Shown: one piece after another, positions 48,775-56,977 of the stretch
Position numbering within the stretch: the first letter of the stretch is position 1
How the letters are laid out: the number at the start of each line of letters is the position of its first letter
Translations under genes and position numbers: made by a program
Notes under the pieces: generated by a model
The model's input: the letters and a program-made list of their open reading frames with translations, nothing else
Database searches by the model: none
Told to the model about the DNA's origin: nothing
NCBI RefSeq assembly: GCF_014874095.1
Contig: NZ_JADBEB010000001.1
Coordinates: forward strand, 5,580,001 to 5,644,000
DNA: 64,000 nucleotides
Source: Plantactinospora soyae
GTDB taxonomy: Bacteria; Actinomycetota; Actinomycetes; Mycobacteriales; Micromonosporaceae
Direction of reading: 5' to 3'

Positions 48775-49647
48775 ATGCCACTCTGCCGGTACGGCCTGAT
48801 CGGTGCGGGGATCGGGACGTCGCTGTCACCGGTGCTGCACGAGACCGAGGGGCGTCAGCACGGGCTCGACCTGACGTACCGGCTGTTCGACGTCGACGCA
48901 CCGGGAACACCGGCCGACCTGCGCCGGTTGCTGGACGACGCCGAAGCCGACGGGCTGGCCGGGCTCAACATCACCCATCCGTTCAAGCAGCGGGTGGTCG
49001 ACCTGCTCGACGGGCTCTCCCCGCAGGCCCGGGACATCGGCGCGGTGAACACCGTCGTCTTCCGCGACGGGCAACGGCTCGGCTTCAACACCGACGCGTA
49101 CGGCTTCACCGAGTCGTTCCGGCGGGGCCTGCCCGGTGCGGCGGTCGACCGGGTCGTGCAACTCGGTGCCGGTGGCGCGGGCGCGGCCTGCGCGTACGCC
49201 CAACTGCACGCCGGCGTCGGGCATCTCACCGTGGTCGACCCCGACGCCGACCGGCGCGGCGTGCTGGCGGAGGCCCTGAGCGTCCGGTTCGAGACCGACC
49301 GGATCGCGGTGGCGGCTCCCGAGGAGTTGCCGGCGGCGATCGGGTCCGCCGACGGTCTGGTCAACACCAGTCCGGTCGGCATGCGCGCCCATCCCGGGCT
49401 GCCGCTGCCGGTCGGGCTACTGCACCCCGACCTGTGGGTGGTCGACGTCATCTACATGCCGGTCGAGACGCCGCTGCTGCGGGCCGCCCGCGCCAAGGGG
49501 CTGCGCGCCATCGGCGGTGCGGCGATGTGCGTGTTCCAGGCCGCGGCGGCGTTCGAGCTGCTCACCGGTCGGACCCCGGACACCGAACGGATGCTCGACC
49601 ACCTCGACCGCCTGCTCGATGCCGGCGGACCCGCCGTCCGGGCCTGA
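48775..49647 (+). CDS. Shikimate/quinate 5-dehydrogenase (AroE/QsuD-like)
   Basis: A 290-residue NAD(P)-dependent dehydrogenase. The substrate serines are Ser16 and Ser18 (TSLSPVLHE), with catalytic Lys71 in NITHPFKQ, Asn92 in GAVNTV and Asp107 in FNTDAYG. The nucleotide loop is GAGGAG (131-136), and VDPDADR after the second strand (Asp in place of Arg/Thr) favours NAD over NADP. It is therefore likely to run catabolically, oxidising quinate or shikimate to dehydro forms. The gene sits in one module with a transporter and a 3-dehydroshikimate dehydratase. A 3-dehydroquinate dehydratase is not in the window. ATG 48775, GGGAG upstream. Confidence 0.9.
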   Translation: MPLCRYGLIGAGIGTSLSPVLHETEGRQHGLDLTYRLFDVDAPGTPADLRRLLDDAEADGLAGLNITHPFKQRVVDLLDGLSPQARDIGAVNTVVFRDGQRLGFNTDAYGFTESFRRGLPGAAVDRVVQLGAGGAGAACAYAQLHAGVGHLTVVDPDADRRGVLAEALSVRFETDRIAVAAPEELPAAIGSADGLVNTSPVGMRAHPGLPLPVGLLHPDLWVVDVIYMPVETPLLRAARAKGLRAIGGAAMCVFQAAAAFELLTGRTPDTERMLDHLDRLLDAGGPAVRA

Positions 49648-49737
49648 CCCGGTGCCGCCGCCACCCGACCACTCCGGCCACCCCCGAACCACCGGCCGGC
49701 GCTGGAACCGCCCAACCACCATCCCCCTGGAGTACCG

Positions 49738-51159
49738 ATGAGCCAACCAGCAACGAGACCAGAGACAACCGTGCCGCCCAGCGGCATCGTCACCCAGGAC
49801 CTGCCGGAGCCGATGTCGCTACGCCGGATGGTCGGTCCCGGCGTGGTGGCCGTCGGTATCGGCCTGGCGGCCGGGGAGATCGTCCTCTGGCCGTACCTCA
49901 CCGCGATCGGTGGGCTGGGCCTGCTGTGGCTCGCCTTCGCCACCCTCGCCGTCCAGTTCGTCATCAACATGGAGATCGAGCGCTACACCCTCGCCACCGG
50001 TCAGACCGCCGTCGCCGGCTTCTCCCGCTGGTGGAAGGGCTGGGGCATCATCATCTGCCTGGCCGGCGCGTTCCAGTACGTCTGGCCGGGCTGGGCGACC
50101 GGCGGATCGACCGTCTTCACGTACCTCGTCGGCGGCGGTGACGCGGTCTGGATCACCGTCGCGGTACTCGTCCTGATCGGCGTGCTGCTCTCGGTCTCGA
50201 AGGTCATCTACCGGACCGTCGAGCGGGTCGAGATCGTCAAGGTCGCGCTCACCCTCTTCTTCCTCGCCGTCGTCGTGGTCTTCGTCATCTCCGCCGCGAG
50301 TTGGGGCGAGGGCGCCAAGGAGACCGTCGTCGGCTTCGGGCAGATCCCCGAGGGCATCACCTTCACCCTGCTGCTCAGCGCGATCGGCGCCGCCGGTGCG
50401 GGCGGCGTACACAACCTCGTGCTGAGCAACTGGATCCGGGACAAGCGGTACGGCATGGGCGCGCACGTCCCGCGCCTGATCTCCCCGATCACCGGACAGG
50501 AGGAGGCGTCGGGCGCCGACCGGTACGCGTTCCCGCAGGACGAGCGGAACCTCGACCGGTGGCGTACCTGGTGGAAGCGCGCCAACATCGAGCACCTCTT
50601 CGCCTTCCTGCTGGTCTGCTTCGTGACCATCACGGTCATGAGCCTGCTCGCCTACGACACCCTCTTCGGCCGCGACGACCTCAAGTCCGACACCTCCTTC
50701 CTGCGGATCGAGGGCGACGTCCTCGCGGCCGAGGTCGGCACCTGGCTCAAGCTGCTCTTCTTCGCGATCGCCGCGGTCTCCCTCTGGGCCGCCGCGATGG
50801 GCCTGCTCGACGTCATCGGCCGGGTGGCGAGCGACTTCCTGCGCCGTAACTACCTCGCCACCTCGACCCGGTGGACCGAGGCCCGGCTCTACCTGGCGGT
50901 CGTCTGGGGCGAGATCGTCCTCGGCTCCGGCATCCTGCTCGCGGGCTTCAGTCAGCCGATCGGACTGCTGCTGGTGTCCACCTGCGCCGCCTCGGTCGTC
51001 ACCCTGCTCTATTCCATCCTGCTCGTACGCCTCAACGTCAAGGACCTGCCGGCCGCCATCCGGATGCGTGGCTGGCGGCTCGGCGGCATGATCGTGGCCA
51101 TCGGCTTCTACGGCTTCTTCGCCATCGCCATGGTGGTCACCCAGATCCAGAAGCTCTGA
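49738..51159 (+). CDS. Nramp-fold transporter lacking the metal-binding motif
   Basis: A 473-residue membrane protein with about 11-12 helices in the Nramp/LeuT-like fold. The first helix reads MVGPGVVAVGIGLAAGEIVL, where true Nramps have D-P-G-N, and helix 6 (TLLLSAIGAAGAGGVHNLVL) lacks the metal-ligand methionine motif M-P-H. A cytoplasmic loop DKRYGMGAHVPRLISPITGQ follows. With the metal site gone, metal transport is unlikely. The gene lies between a quinate/shikimate dehydrogenase and a dehydroshikimate dehydratase, so uptake of a cyclic polyol acid is the natural inference. The ATG at 49738 has CTGGAG upstream, and it is co-directional with the dehydrogenase gene. Confidence 0.88.
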   Translation: MSQPATRPETTVPPSGIVTQDLPEPMSLRRMVGPGVVAVGIGLAAGEIVLWPYLTAIGGLGLLWLAFATLAVQFVINMEIERYTLATGQTAVAGFSRWWKGWGIIICLAGAFQYVWPGWATGGSTVFTYLVGGGDAVWITVAVLVLIGVLLSVSKVIYRTVERVEIVKVALTLFFLAVVVVFVISAASWGEGAKETVVGFGQIPEGITFTLLLSAIGAAGAGGVHNLVLSNWIRDKRYGMGAHVPRLISPITGQEEASGADRYAFPQDERNLDRWRTWWKRANIEHLFAFLLVCFVTITVMSLLAYDTLFGRDDLKSDTSFLRIEGDVLAAEVGTWLKLLFFAIAAVSLWAAAMGLLDVIGRVASDFLRRNYLATSTRWTEARLYLAVVWGEIVLGSGILLAGFSQPIGLLLVSTCAASVVTLLYSILLVRLNVKDLPAAIRMRGWRLGGMIVAIGFYGFFAIAMVVTQIQKL

Positions 51160-51169
51160 ACCGTGCGGC

Positions 51170-51204
51170 GACCGGCCGGGGCGACGACATCGTCCCGGCC
51201 GGTC
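51170..51204. terminator. Terminator between Nramp-like and QsuB-like genes
   Basis: GACCGGCCGGG and CCCGGCCGGTC form an 11-base-pair stem that can extend by four more pairs with one mismatch. It ends just inside the stop of the convergent dehydratase gene at 51203 and probably serves both strands. Confidence 0.7.
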
Positions 51205-53098
51205 AGCTCGTGGAGAGCCGGAGATGGCGGTGCGCGGCCATCCGTACCGGTGCGTTGGCCTCGCCGCATCCGTCGTAGCCACCGATGCGTTGCACGATCT
51301 CGAAGAAGACCCGGCCGCCGTAGACCGGGGTGTACAGGTGGAGCAGTTCGCCACCGTGCTGGTCGCGGTCGTAGAGTATGCCGTACCGGCGCAGCCGCTC
51401 GACGAGATCGGTGGGCAGCGCGAACCGGGCGACGAGATCGGCGTAGTAGTTGTCCGGCACCGGCAGCGTCGTGCCGCCGAGCCGGTCGACGGCCGACGCG
51501 GTACCGAAGATGTCGGCGGTGGCGAAGGCGACGTGCTGCGGGTCGACGACGGCGGGCGCCCACTCGCCCCGGCGGAGCAGCGCCGCGGTGAGCGCGAGCC
51601 GTACGGTCCGGTCCGGCGTGGTGAAGGCCCGCGAGCGCATGAGCCCGAACGGGGCGGCGTACTCCTCCGTGGTCAGCCGGGCGAGCCCGAGCACCGAGCG
51701 GTAGAAGAGTCCCGCCTCGTCGAAGTGGTCGAAGGGTTGCGCCAGCCCGAGATGGTCGGTGACGGTGAGTCCGGCGGCACCGGAGAACTCCTCGCCGGTG
51801 GGCAGGAAGTCGGCCCGCCAGTCGTCGTCGCGGCTGAAGAACACCGACGTGCCGTCCGGGGCGGCGACGGCGGCGAGGTCGGACTCGCGGGCACCACGGA
51901 CGCGGGGCAGCACCGGTGCGAGCAGCGCCTCGGCGCGGACCCGGGACCGGTGCGGGTCCGCGGTGGTGAGCGCGAACGCGCTGACCGCGGCCGTACCCGG
52001 GGTCTGGGGGCGGGTGACGGCGCTGTTCAGGACCACCCGGCAGGCGGCCTGCTCCCACAGCTCCACCGGCTTGGAGCGGTGCTGACCGGTGTGGGCGAAC
52101 CCGAGACCGCGCAACGCGGCCCGTAGCGCCGGACCCGACTCCCCGTCCACCGCGAACTCACTGAAGGCGTGTCCGGACAGCGGCGGCGCCGCCGGCAACC
52201 GGCGTACGCCGGTTGCCGGCACCTCCGAGGGTCGCAGGCTGTCCTCGAGCGTGACCAGCGACCGCATCGCGTCGACGGCGGCCCGCGCCGGATCGGCCTG
52301 CCGGAACACATCGTTGAACACCTCGAGCGACAACGGGCCGGTGTATCCGGTGGCGAGTACCCGGTGGACGAAGTCGGTCAGGTCGAACGAGCCCTGGCCG
52401 GGAAAGAGCCGGTGGTGACGGCTCCACTGTAGAACGTCCATGCTGAGCCGGGGCGCGTCGGCGAGCTGGAGGAAGAAGATCTTGCCCGGGGTGATCTCGG
52501 CGATGCCGGCCGGACCGACCTCCCGGGACAGCACGTGGAAGGAGTCGAGGCAGAGTCCCAGCGCCGGATGGTCGGCCCGCGCGACGATCCGCCAGGAGTG
52601 GTCCCAGGTGGAGACGTGCCGTCCCCACGCCAGCGCCTCGTACGCGATCCGGATGCCCCGGGCGTGCGCCCGGTCGGCCAGCAGGGCGAGCTGTTCGGCG
52701 GCCAGTTCGTCGTCGTCGATCGCGGTCGGGGCGACCGACGAGCAGACCAGCATCGTGTCGACGCCCAGCTCGGCCATCACGTCGAACTTGTGCTCCGCGC
52801 GGGCCAGGTTGGCGGTCAGTGCCGCCGGCGGTACCGCCTCGAAGTCGCGGAACGGCTGGTACAGGTCAATCGTGAGACCGACGTCGGCGCACCGGGCCCG
52901 GACCTCGGCCGGGGTCCAGGGCGTCACCACCAGGTCGTTCTCGAACAGTTCGATGCCGTCGAACCCGGCGCCGGCCGCTGCCGCGATCTTGTCGTCCAGG
53001 GTCCCGGAGACGCAGACGGTCGCCATCGACCGGCGCAGCCCGGTGGACGCAGGGCGGGGAGGACGTCCGGTTCCGACCGAGGCCCGGCTGCTGCTCAT
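51203..53098 (-). CDS. qsuB: 3-dehydroshikimate dehydratase (QsuB-like: TIM-barrel + HPPD-like domains)
   Basis: A 631-residue two-domain enzyme that converts 3-dehydroshikimate to protocatechuate. Residues about 25-300 are a sugar-phosphate isomerase/epimerase-type TIM barrel (MATVCVSGTLDDKIAAAAGA, then GFDGIELFENDLV). YEALAWGRHVSTW, GLCLDSFH and LSLEVFND supply the metal ligands Glu, Asp/His and Glu. Residues about 320-625 are a 4-hydroxyphenylpyruvate-dioxygenase-like VOC domain (GFAHTGQHRSKPVEL, HVAFATADIF, then RVFFEIVQR). This fusion is the QsuB architecture of Corynebacterium. The ATG at 53098 has GGAGGG upstream. It follows the TetR gene by 23 bases and may be in one unit with it. Confidence 0.92.
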   Translation of the reverse strand: MSSSRASVGTGRPPRPASTGLRRSMATVCVSGTLDDKIAAAAGAGFDGIELFENDLVVTPWTPAEVRARCADVGLTIDLYQPFRDFEAVPPAALTANLARAEHKFDVMAELGVDTMLVCSSVAPTAIDDDELAAEQLALLADRAHARGIRIAYEALAWGRHVSTWDHSWRIVARADHPALGLCLDSFHVLSREVGPAGIAEITPGKIFFLQLADAPRLSMDVLQWSRHHRLFPGQGSFDLTDFVHRVLATGYTGPLSLEVFNDVFRQADPARAAVDAMRSLVTLEDSLRPSEVPATGVRRLPAAPPLSGHAFSEFAVDGESGPALRAALRGLGFAHTGQHRSKPVELWEQAACRVVLNSAVTRPQTPGTAAVSAFALTTADPHRSRVRAEALLAPVLPRVRGARESDLAAVAAPDGTSVFFSRDDDWRADFLPTGEEFSGAAGLTVTDHLGLAQPFDHFDEAGLFYRSVLGLARLTTEEYAAPFGLMRSRAFTTPDRTVRLALTAALLRRGEWAPAVVDPQHVAFATADIFGTASAVDRLGGTTLPVPDNYYADLVARFALPTDLVERLRRYGILYDRDQHGGELLHLYTPVYGGRVFFEIVQRIGGYDGCGEANAPVRMAAHRHLRLSTS

Positions 53099-53121
53099 GG
53101 CTCACCCTCCGACCGTACGGT

Positions 53122-53775
53122 TCAACGTTGGCCGAGATAGCCGACGACCATCTCGGCGAGCATGGTGCGGTAGTGCTGGCGCGTCGTCGGGTCGAGCAGG
53201 TCCCGGCCGAACAGCGCGTTGAAGGTGTGCCGGTTGGCGACCCGGAAGCAGCAGTACGCACTGATCATCATGTGGATGTCGAGCGCGTCGACGTCGGTGC
53301 GGAACACATCGTCCCGCTGGCCCCGGTCCAGTACGCCGCGCAGGACGTCGACCGCCGAACTGTTGAGGTCGACCAGCCGGGCGACGTGGGTCATGTGCTC
53401 GGCCTGTTGGGCGTTCTCGACGCCGACCAGCTTGATGAAGGCGGGATGCGCCTCGTGGTGGTCGAAGGTGACCTCCGCGATGCGGCGGACGGCGGCGACC
53501 GGGTCGAGGTGGTCGACGTCGACGGCCCGTTCGGCCGCCCGGATCTCGGCGTACGCGCGTTCCAGCACGGCCAGGTAGAGCTGTTCCTTGCCCTCGAAGT
53601 AGTAGTAGATCATCCGCTTGGTGGTGCGGGTACGCGCCGCGATCTCGTCGACCCGCGCGCCGCTGTATCCCCGGTTCGCGAACTCCTCGGTCGCGACGTC
53701 GAGGATGTCGGCGCGGGTACGCTCGGCGTCACGCCTGCGGTCGACCCGGGGTTCCGGTGGCGCCTGGCCCGTCAT
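53122..53775 (-). CDS. TetR-family transcriptional regulator
   Basis: A 217-residue TetR regulator. Helix-turn-helix about 20-65 (DILDVATEEFANRGYSGARV, then a TRTTKRMIYYYFEGKEQLY recognition helix). The C-terminal ligand domain contains FDHHEAHPAFIKLVGVENAQ, the TetR_C_15-like pattern. It lies upstream of qsuB on the same strand, and a palindrome at 53867-53880 sits in front of it, so it likely regulates itself and qsuB. Two local regulators (IclR, TetR) for one aromatic module suggest response to both substrate and another cue. The ATG at 53775 has GAGGTGGC upstream. Confidence 0.9.
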   Translation of the reverse strand: MTGQAPPEPRVDRRRDAERTRADILDVATEEFANRGYSGARVDEIAARTRTTKRMIYYYFEGKEQLYLAVLERAYAEIRAAERAVDVDHLDPVAAVRRIAEVTFDHHEAHPAFIKLVGVENAQQAEHMTHVARLVDLNSSAVDVLRGVLDRGQRDDVFRTDVDALDIHMMISAYCCFRVANRHTFNALFGRDLLDPTTRQHYRTMLAEMVVGYLGQR

Positions 53776-53866
53776 GCCACCTCTTCTCGCCTCGGATCCG
53801 TCGGACCCGGTGTCCCGGGCGATCGACCAGCTCCCGCCACCGCCGTCTCGTTGCCAAGGATAACGA

Positions 53867-53880
53867 ACGAACTAGTCCGT
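53867..53880. promoter_or_regulatory. Palindrome upstream of the TetR/qsuB genes
   Basis: ACGAACTAGTCCGT is a 14-base palindrome with one central-flank mismatch (ACG-A-ACTAGT-C-CGT), 92 bases upstream of the TetR start in an AT-richer patch. A TetR operator is plausible. Confidence 0.5.
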
Positions 53881-53922
53881 ACATGCGCGCAGGTAGGGTC
53901 GGGTCGGGAGCCGCCGCTAAGC

Positions 53923-54267
53923 TCAGGCGGTGCGTCCGGAGCCGCCGCCGTCGTCCTCGTCGCCGGGCGGTACGGCCGCCAGGACCGCGTCGAGCAGGCC
54001 GGGGAACCGGATGTCGAGGTCGTCCCGGCGCAGCGTGTGGCGGATGATCCGGCCGTCCCGGCGGGCGAGGAGCACGCCGCCCTCGCGGAGCACCCGCCAG
54101 TGGTGGCTGGCGGAGGACGGGGGCACGTCGGGCAGCACGGTGCCGCAGGTGAGTTCCGCGTCGTGGGCGAGGCGTCGCACGATCCGCAGCCGGACCGGAC
54201 TGGCCAGGGCGTCGAGGACGGCGTCGAGCCGCAGCTGGTCCCGGGTCGGGTGGGTCAGGGTACGCAT
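53923..54267 (-). CDS. ArsR-family transcriptional regulator
   Basis: A 114-residue winged-helix repressor: LDALASPVRLRIVRRLAHDA, then PPSSASHHWRVLREGGVLLA (recognition helix) and RRDGRIIRHTL (wing). Cys41 is in LTCGTVL, but the classical CVC metal motif is absent, so a metal is not a safe assumption. The tail is acidic and Gly/Asp-rich. The ATG lies inside the left arm of an inverted repeat (54263-54291), implying tight autorepression. It diverges from a GNAT acetyltransferase gene. Confidence 0.9.
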   Translation of the reverse strand: MRTLTHPTRDQLRLDAVLDALASPVRLRIVRRLAHDAELTCGTVLPDVPPSSASHHWRVLREGGVLLARRDGRIIRHTLRRDDLDIRFPGLLDAVLAAVPPGDEDDGGGSGRTA

Positions 54268-54291
54268 TCTTCGATCGTACGACAGAATGCG
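54263..54291. promoter_or_regulatory. ArsR operator candidate overlapping the start codon
   Basis: CGCATTCT (54263-54270) and AGAATGCG (54284-54291) form a perfect 8-base inverted repeat with a 13-base spacer containing TCGATCGTACGA. The ArsR start codon lies in the left arm, so bound protein would block expression directly. Confidence 0.75.
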
Positions 54292-54354
54292 AATAATCGA
54301 ACTGATCTGTTACCGTTCGAATCCGTACCGGCAGTCGGATGGAGACAAGGGACA

Positions 54355-54909
54355 ATGCGGAAAACCGATCCGGCGTCGCCGCTGGACGTCTCGATCGCCC
54401 GCCCCGCCGAGGCCGACGACGGCGGATTCGTGGCCGAGATCGTCGACCTGATCAACCGGGTGTACGCCGGCGCGGAGCAGGGGCTGTGGCAGGACGGCAC
54501 CGATCGGACCAGCCCGGCCGAGGTGACCTCCCTGATCCGTACCGGTCAACTCGTCGTGGCCAGGATGGACGGCCGGCTCGTCGGCACGGTCCGGGTCCAG
54601 CGGCTCGCGGGCGGCGAGGGCGAGTTCGGGATGCTCGTCGCCAGTCCGCACGAACGCGGCATCGGGATCGGCCGGGAACTCGTCGCCTTCGCCGAGCGTT
54701 GGGCGCGCGAGCGGCAACTCGCCCGGATGCAACTCGAACTGCTCGTTCCGCAGACCTGGACGCATCCGGTGAAGGAATTCCTGCGCGGCTGGTACACCCG
54801 GATCGGCTACCGGGAGATCCGCCGCGCCCGGCTCGACGAGGCGTACCCGGCGCTGTGGCCGTACCTGGCGACGCCATGCGACTTCGTGATCTACCACAAG
54901 TCCCTCTGA
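54355..54909 (+). CDS. GNAT-family N-acetyltransferase
   Basis: A 184-residue GNAT acyltransferase. The acetyl-CoA binding segment is EFGMLVASPHERGIGIGRELVAFAE (about 90-115), with R-G-I-G-I-G-R in place of Q/R-G-x-G-x-G/A. VVARMDGRLVGTVRVQRL is beta4, and FLRGWYTRIGYREIRRA is the usual C-terminal F/Y-x-x-x-G-Y motif. It diverges from the ArsR gene. The target is unknown, with resistance or metabolite modification both possible. The ATG at 54355 has GGAGACAAGGGACA upstream. Confidence 0.9.
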   Translation: MRKTDPASPLDVSIARPAEADDGGFVAEIVDLINRVYAGAEQGLWQDGTDRTSPAEVTSLIRTGQLVVARMDGRLVGTVRVQRLAGGEGEFGMLVASPHERGIGIGRELVAFAERWARERQLARMQLELLVPQTWTHPVKEFLRGWYTRIGYREIRRARLDEAYPALWPYLATPCDFVIYHKSL

Positions 54910-55064
54910 TCGGCCGGGTTCGGCCCGTCGACCACACAAAGTGATCATCCTCACGGGAGCTGCCCAGGTCAGAGGTGTCGTTCCGGTCGCCTGACTACTC
55001 TGTGGAATCGGCGAACGGCAGGACATCCGCACCGCGCGGGCAAGGATTCGGGGGACGTACGACG

Positions 55065-55733
55065 ATGACCGGTTCCACCACACGGTCCTGGCACGGCATG
55101 ACGATCCCGGCCCCCGGCACCTACCTGCTCGATCCCGCACACAAGCGGATCGGGTTCCTGGCCCGGCACATGATGGTGAGCCCGGTACGGGGTGAGTTCG
55201 GCGAGGCGTCCGCGCAGATCCTCGTCGATCCGGATCCGCTGGGTTCCTCGGTGACCGCGACCATCCGGGCGGCGAGCATCGGCACCGGAAGCGCCGACCG
55301 GGACGCGCACCTGAGCAGCGCGGATTTCCTCGACGTGGAGCGGTACCCGACACTCGAGTACCGCAGCACCGGGATCAGGCACCAGCCGGAGCGGGACGAC
55401 TCGATCTTCTTCTGGGCCCGCCTGCGCAGCCAGCGTCCCGGTCGACGCAGCGAGGTGGTCGTACCCGAGCAGGCCCGCCGGACGACCGGACGGTTCGTCC
55501 TCACCGGTGAGTTGACCGTCAAGGGGATCACCCGGCCGGTCGACCTCCAGGTGGAGTTCGGCGGCGCCCGGCGCGACCCCTACGGGCAGGACATCTTCGG
55601 CTTCAGCGCGACGGCGGAGATCGAGCGGGAGGCGTACGGGCTGCTCTGGAACGTGGCCCTGGAGAGCGGCGGTGTCCTGGTCGGAAGGACTGTCCGGATC
55701 GAGATCGCGGGCGAGGCGATCCGCCAGCCCTGA
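55065..55733 (+). CDS. YceI-family lipid-binding protein
   Basis: A 222-residue beta-barrel protein of the YceI family. GTYLLDPAHKRIGFLARHMMVSPVRGEF is the canonical N-terminus, DRDAHLSSADFLDVERYPTLEYRST the central signature, and LTGELTVKGITRPVDLQVEF the C-terminal part. There is no signal peptide, so it is cytoplasmic, as usual in actinomycetes. The family binds polyprenoids or amphiphiles. A 25-residue insert (RSQRPGRRSEVVVPEQARRT) lengthens one loop. The ATG at 55065 has a purine-rich GGGGGACG upstream. A GTG at 54975 would add 30 arginine/serine-rich residues. Confidence 0.9.
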   Translation: MTGSTTRSWHGMTIPAPGTYLLDPAHKRIGFLARHMMVSPVRGEFGEASAQILVDPDPLGSSVTATIRAASIGTGSADRDAHLSSADFLDVERYPTLEYRSTGIRHQPERDDSIFFWARLRSQRPGRRSEVVVPEQARRTTGRFVLTGELTVKGITRPVDLQVEFGGARRDPYGQDIFGFSATAEIEREAYGLLWNVALESGGVLVGRTVRIEIAGEAIRQP

Positions 55734-55798
55734 CCCGACCCGCGACGCCCGGCCGGGTACGCCGGTTGCGTGCCGGTCCGGTCGGTCGGATTCGCGGA

Positions 55799-56977
55799 TC
55801 ACATGAAGTTGCGGGTGTGCAACGCCGACAGGGCGGCCGCCTCGTCGTCCGGGAAGCCGATGTACTCCAGCCGTCGTCGGCGGCCGGAATCCATCGCCTG
55901 CTGGAGCCGGAGCACGTCCTGCCAGCCCCGGGCGATCGCCGCGGGTTCCCAGGAGCCGGCGGCCAGGACGACCAGCGAGTCGAAGACCTGCTTGTTCAGG
56001 CCGGCCGTGTCGGCCAGCGCCGCGTGGCGTCGCTCGACCGCCGTACGCAGCCGGTGCAGGAAGCCCGGATCCGTCCGGACCACGTGCGCGGTGTGGGCGA
56101 CCCCGAAGGCGACGTGCCGGGCCTCGTCCCGGGCGGCGAGCCGGGTGACGTCGGCGGTGACCTGGTCCGGGGCGTGCCGGTGCAGGAAGTGCAGCAGGTC
56201 CAGGAAGCTGCCCTCACCCAGGACGGAGAGCAGGAACGAGGCGAGGGTGAAGTCCGGTTCCTCGAGGAGGGTCTGCAGGGACGCCCGGCCGCCGGCTCCG
56301 GAGAGCCCGAGCCGGTCGCGGTGCATCAGCCCACGGCGGGTGAAGATCTCCATGTGCCGGGCCTCGTCGGCGGCCTGCGCCGCCAGGAGCTGCATCACCT
56401 CGCGGTAGTGCGGATGCAGCCGGGAGAGCAACCGGGCCGGGATCATCAGCGCGGCCTGCTCGTTCTCCACCAGGAAGGTCATCACCTGGACGACGGCGTC
56501 CTCGACGTCGTCCGGCACGGATCCGGCCGCCGTCCAGTCCACCGCGGTCGCCGGATCCCACTGGTTGGCCGTGGCCTGCGCGTACAGCTGCGGTGCGATG
56601 TCGGCCCAGACCAGATCGCGGTCGACCCAGTCGACGGAGAGCGCCGGACCACCCGGCTCGACCAGCGCGCCCCGGGCGGCCAGCCCCCACTCCCGACTCG
56701 CGTGCGGTACGACGTCGGCGGCCGTCCGCCCGGCCCGCTGCGCTCCCCGCCACCGGTCCCGGTCGGCCCTGCCCCGCACGATGGTCGGCGAGGCCGCCTC
56801 GGGGTCCAACCGGTGCCCCTCCGCCCGGCACCAGGCCGCGAGGTGTACGCCGAGCGCCGGATGACGACCGCGCACCACCAGGCGATCTCCCGGCTCCAGC
56901 CCGGCCAGGGCCCGGTTGACGAGCAGGTGGCCACCGTTGTCGAAACCGAGACCCTCAAGGTCGATAGTCGTCGGCAC
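55799..56977 (-). CDS. TusA-like / di-iron ferritin-like fusion protein
   Basis: A 392-residue protein. Residues 1-60 resemble TusA/SirA (IDLEGLGFDNGGHLLVNRAL, then LAGLEPGDRLVVRGRHPA and AWCRAEGHRL), but the catalytic C-P-x-P cysteine is absent. Residues about 155-340 are a ferritin-like four-helix bundle with a complete di-iron set: Glu171 (VENEQAAL), E205-A-R-H208 (ADEARHME), Glu255 (LGEGSFLD) and E285-A-R-H288 (RDEARHVA). It is thus a probable O2-activating oxygenase or desaturase. The GTG at 56977 lies 23 bases inside the PhnD-like gene. It is the last of three overlapping genes. The substrate is unknown. Confidence 0.75.
   Translation of the reverse strand: MPTTIDLEGLGFDNGGHLLVNRALAGLEPGDRLVVRGRHPALGVHLAAWCRAEGHRLDPEAASPTIVRGRADRDRWRGAQRAGRTAADVVPHASREWGLAARGALVEPGGPALSVDWVDRDLVWADIAPQLYAQATANQWDPATAVDWTAAGSVPDDVEDAVVQVMTFLVENEQAALMIPARLLSRLHPHYREVMQLLAAQAADEARHMEIFTRRGLMHRDRLGLSGAGGRASLQTLLEEPDFTLASFLLSVLGEGSFLDLLHFLHRHAPDQVTADVTRLAARDEARHVAFGVAHTAHVVRTDPGFLHRLRTAVERRHAALADTAGLNKQVFDSLVVLAAGSWEPAAIARGWQDVLRLQQAMDSGRRRRLEYIGFPDDEAAALSALHTRNFM

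Noticed and set aside
54310-54335. TTCGAATCC stretch resembling a tRNA T-loop
   Set aside because: The flanking stem pairs only partly (TACCG against CCGTA), and no acceptor stem, D-arm or anticodon arm fits around it.
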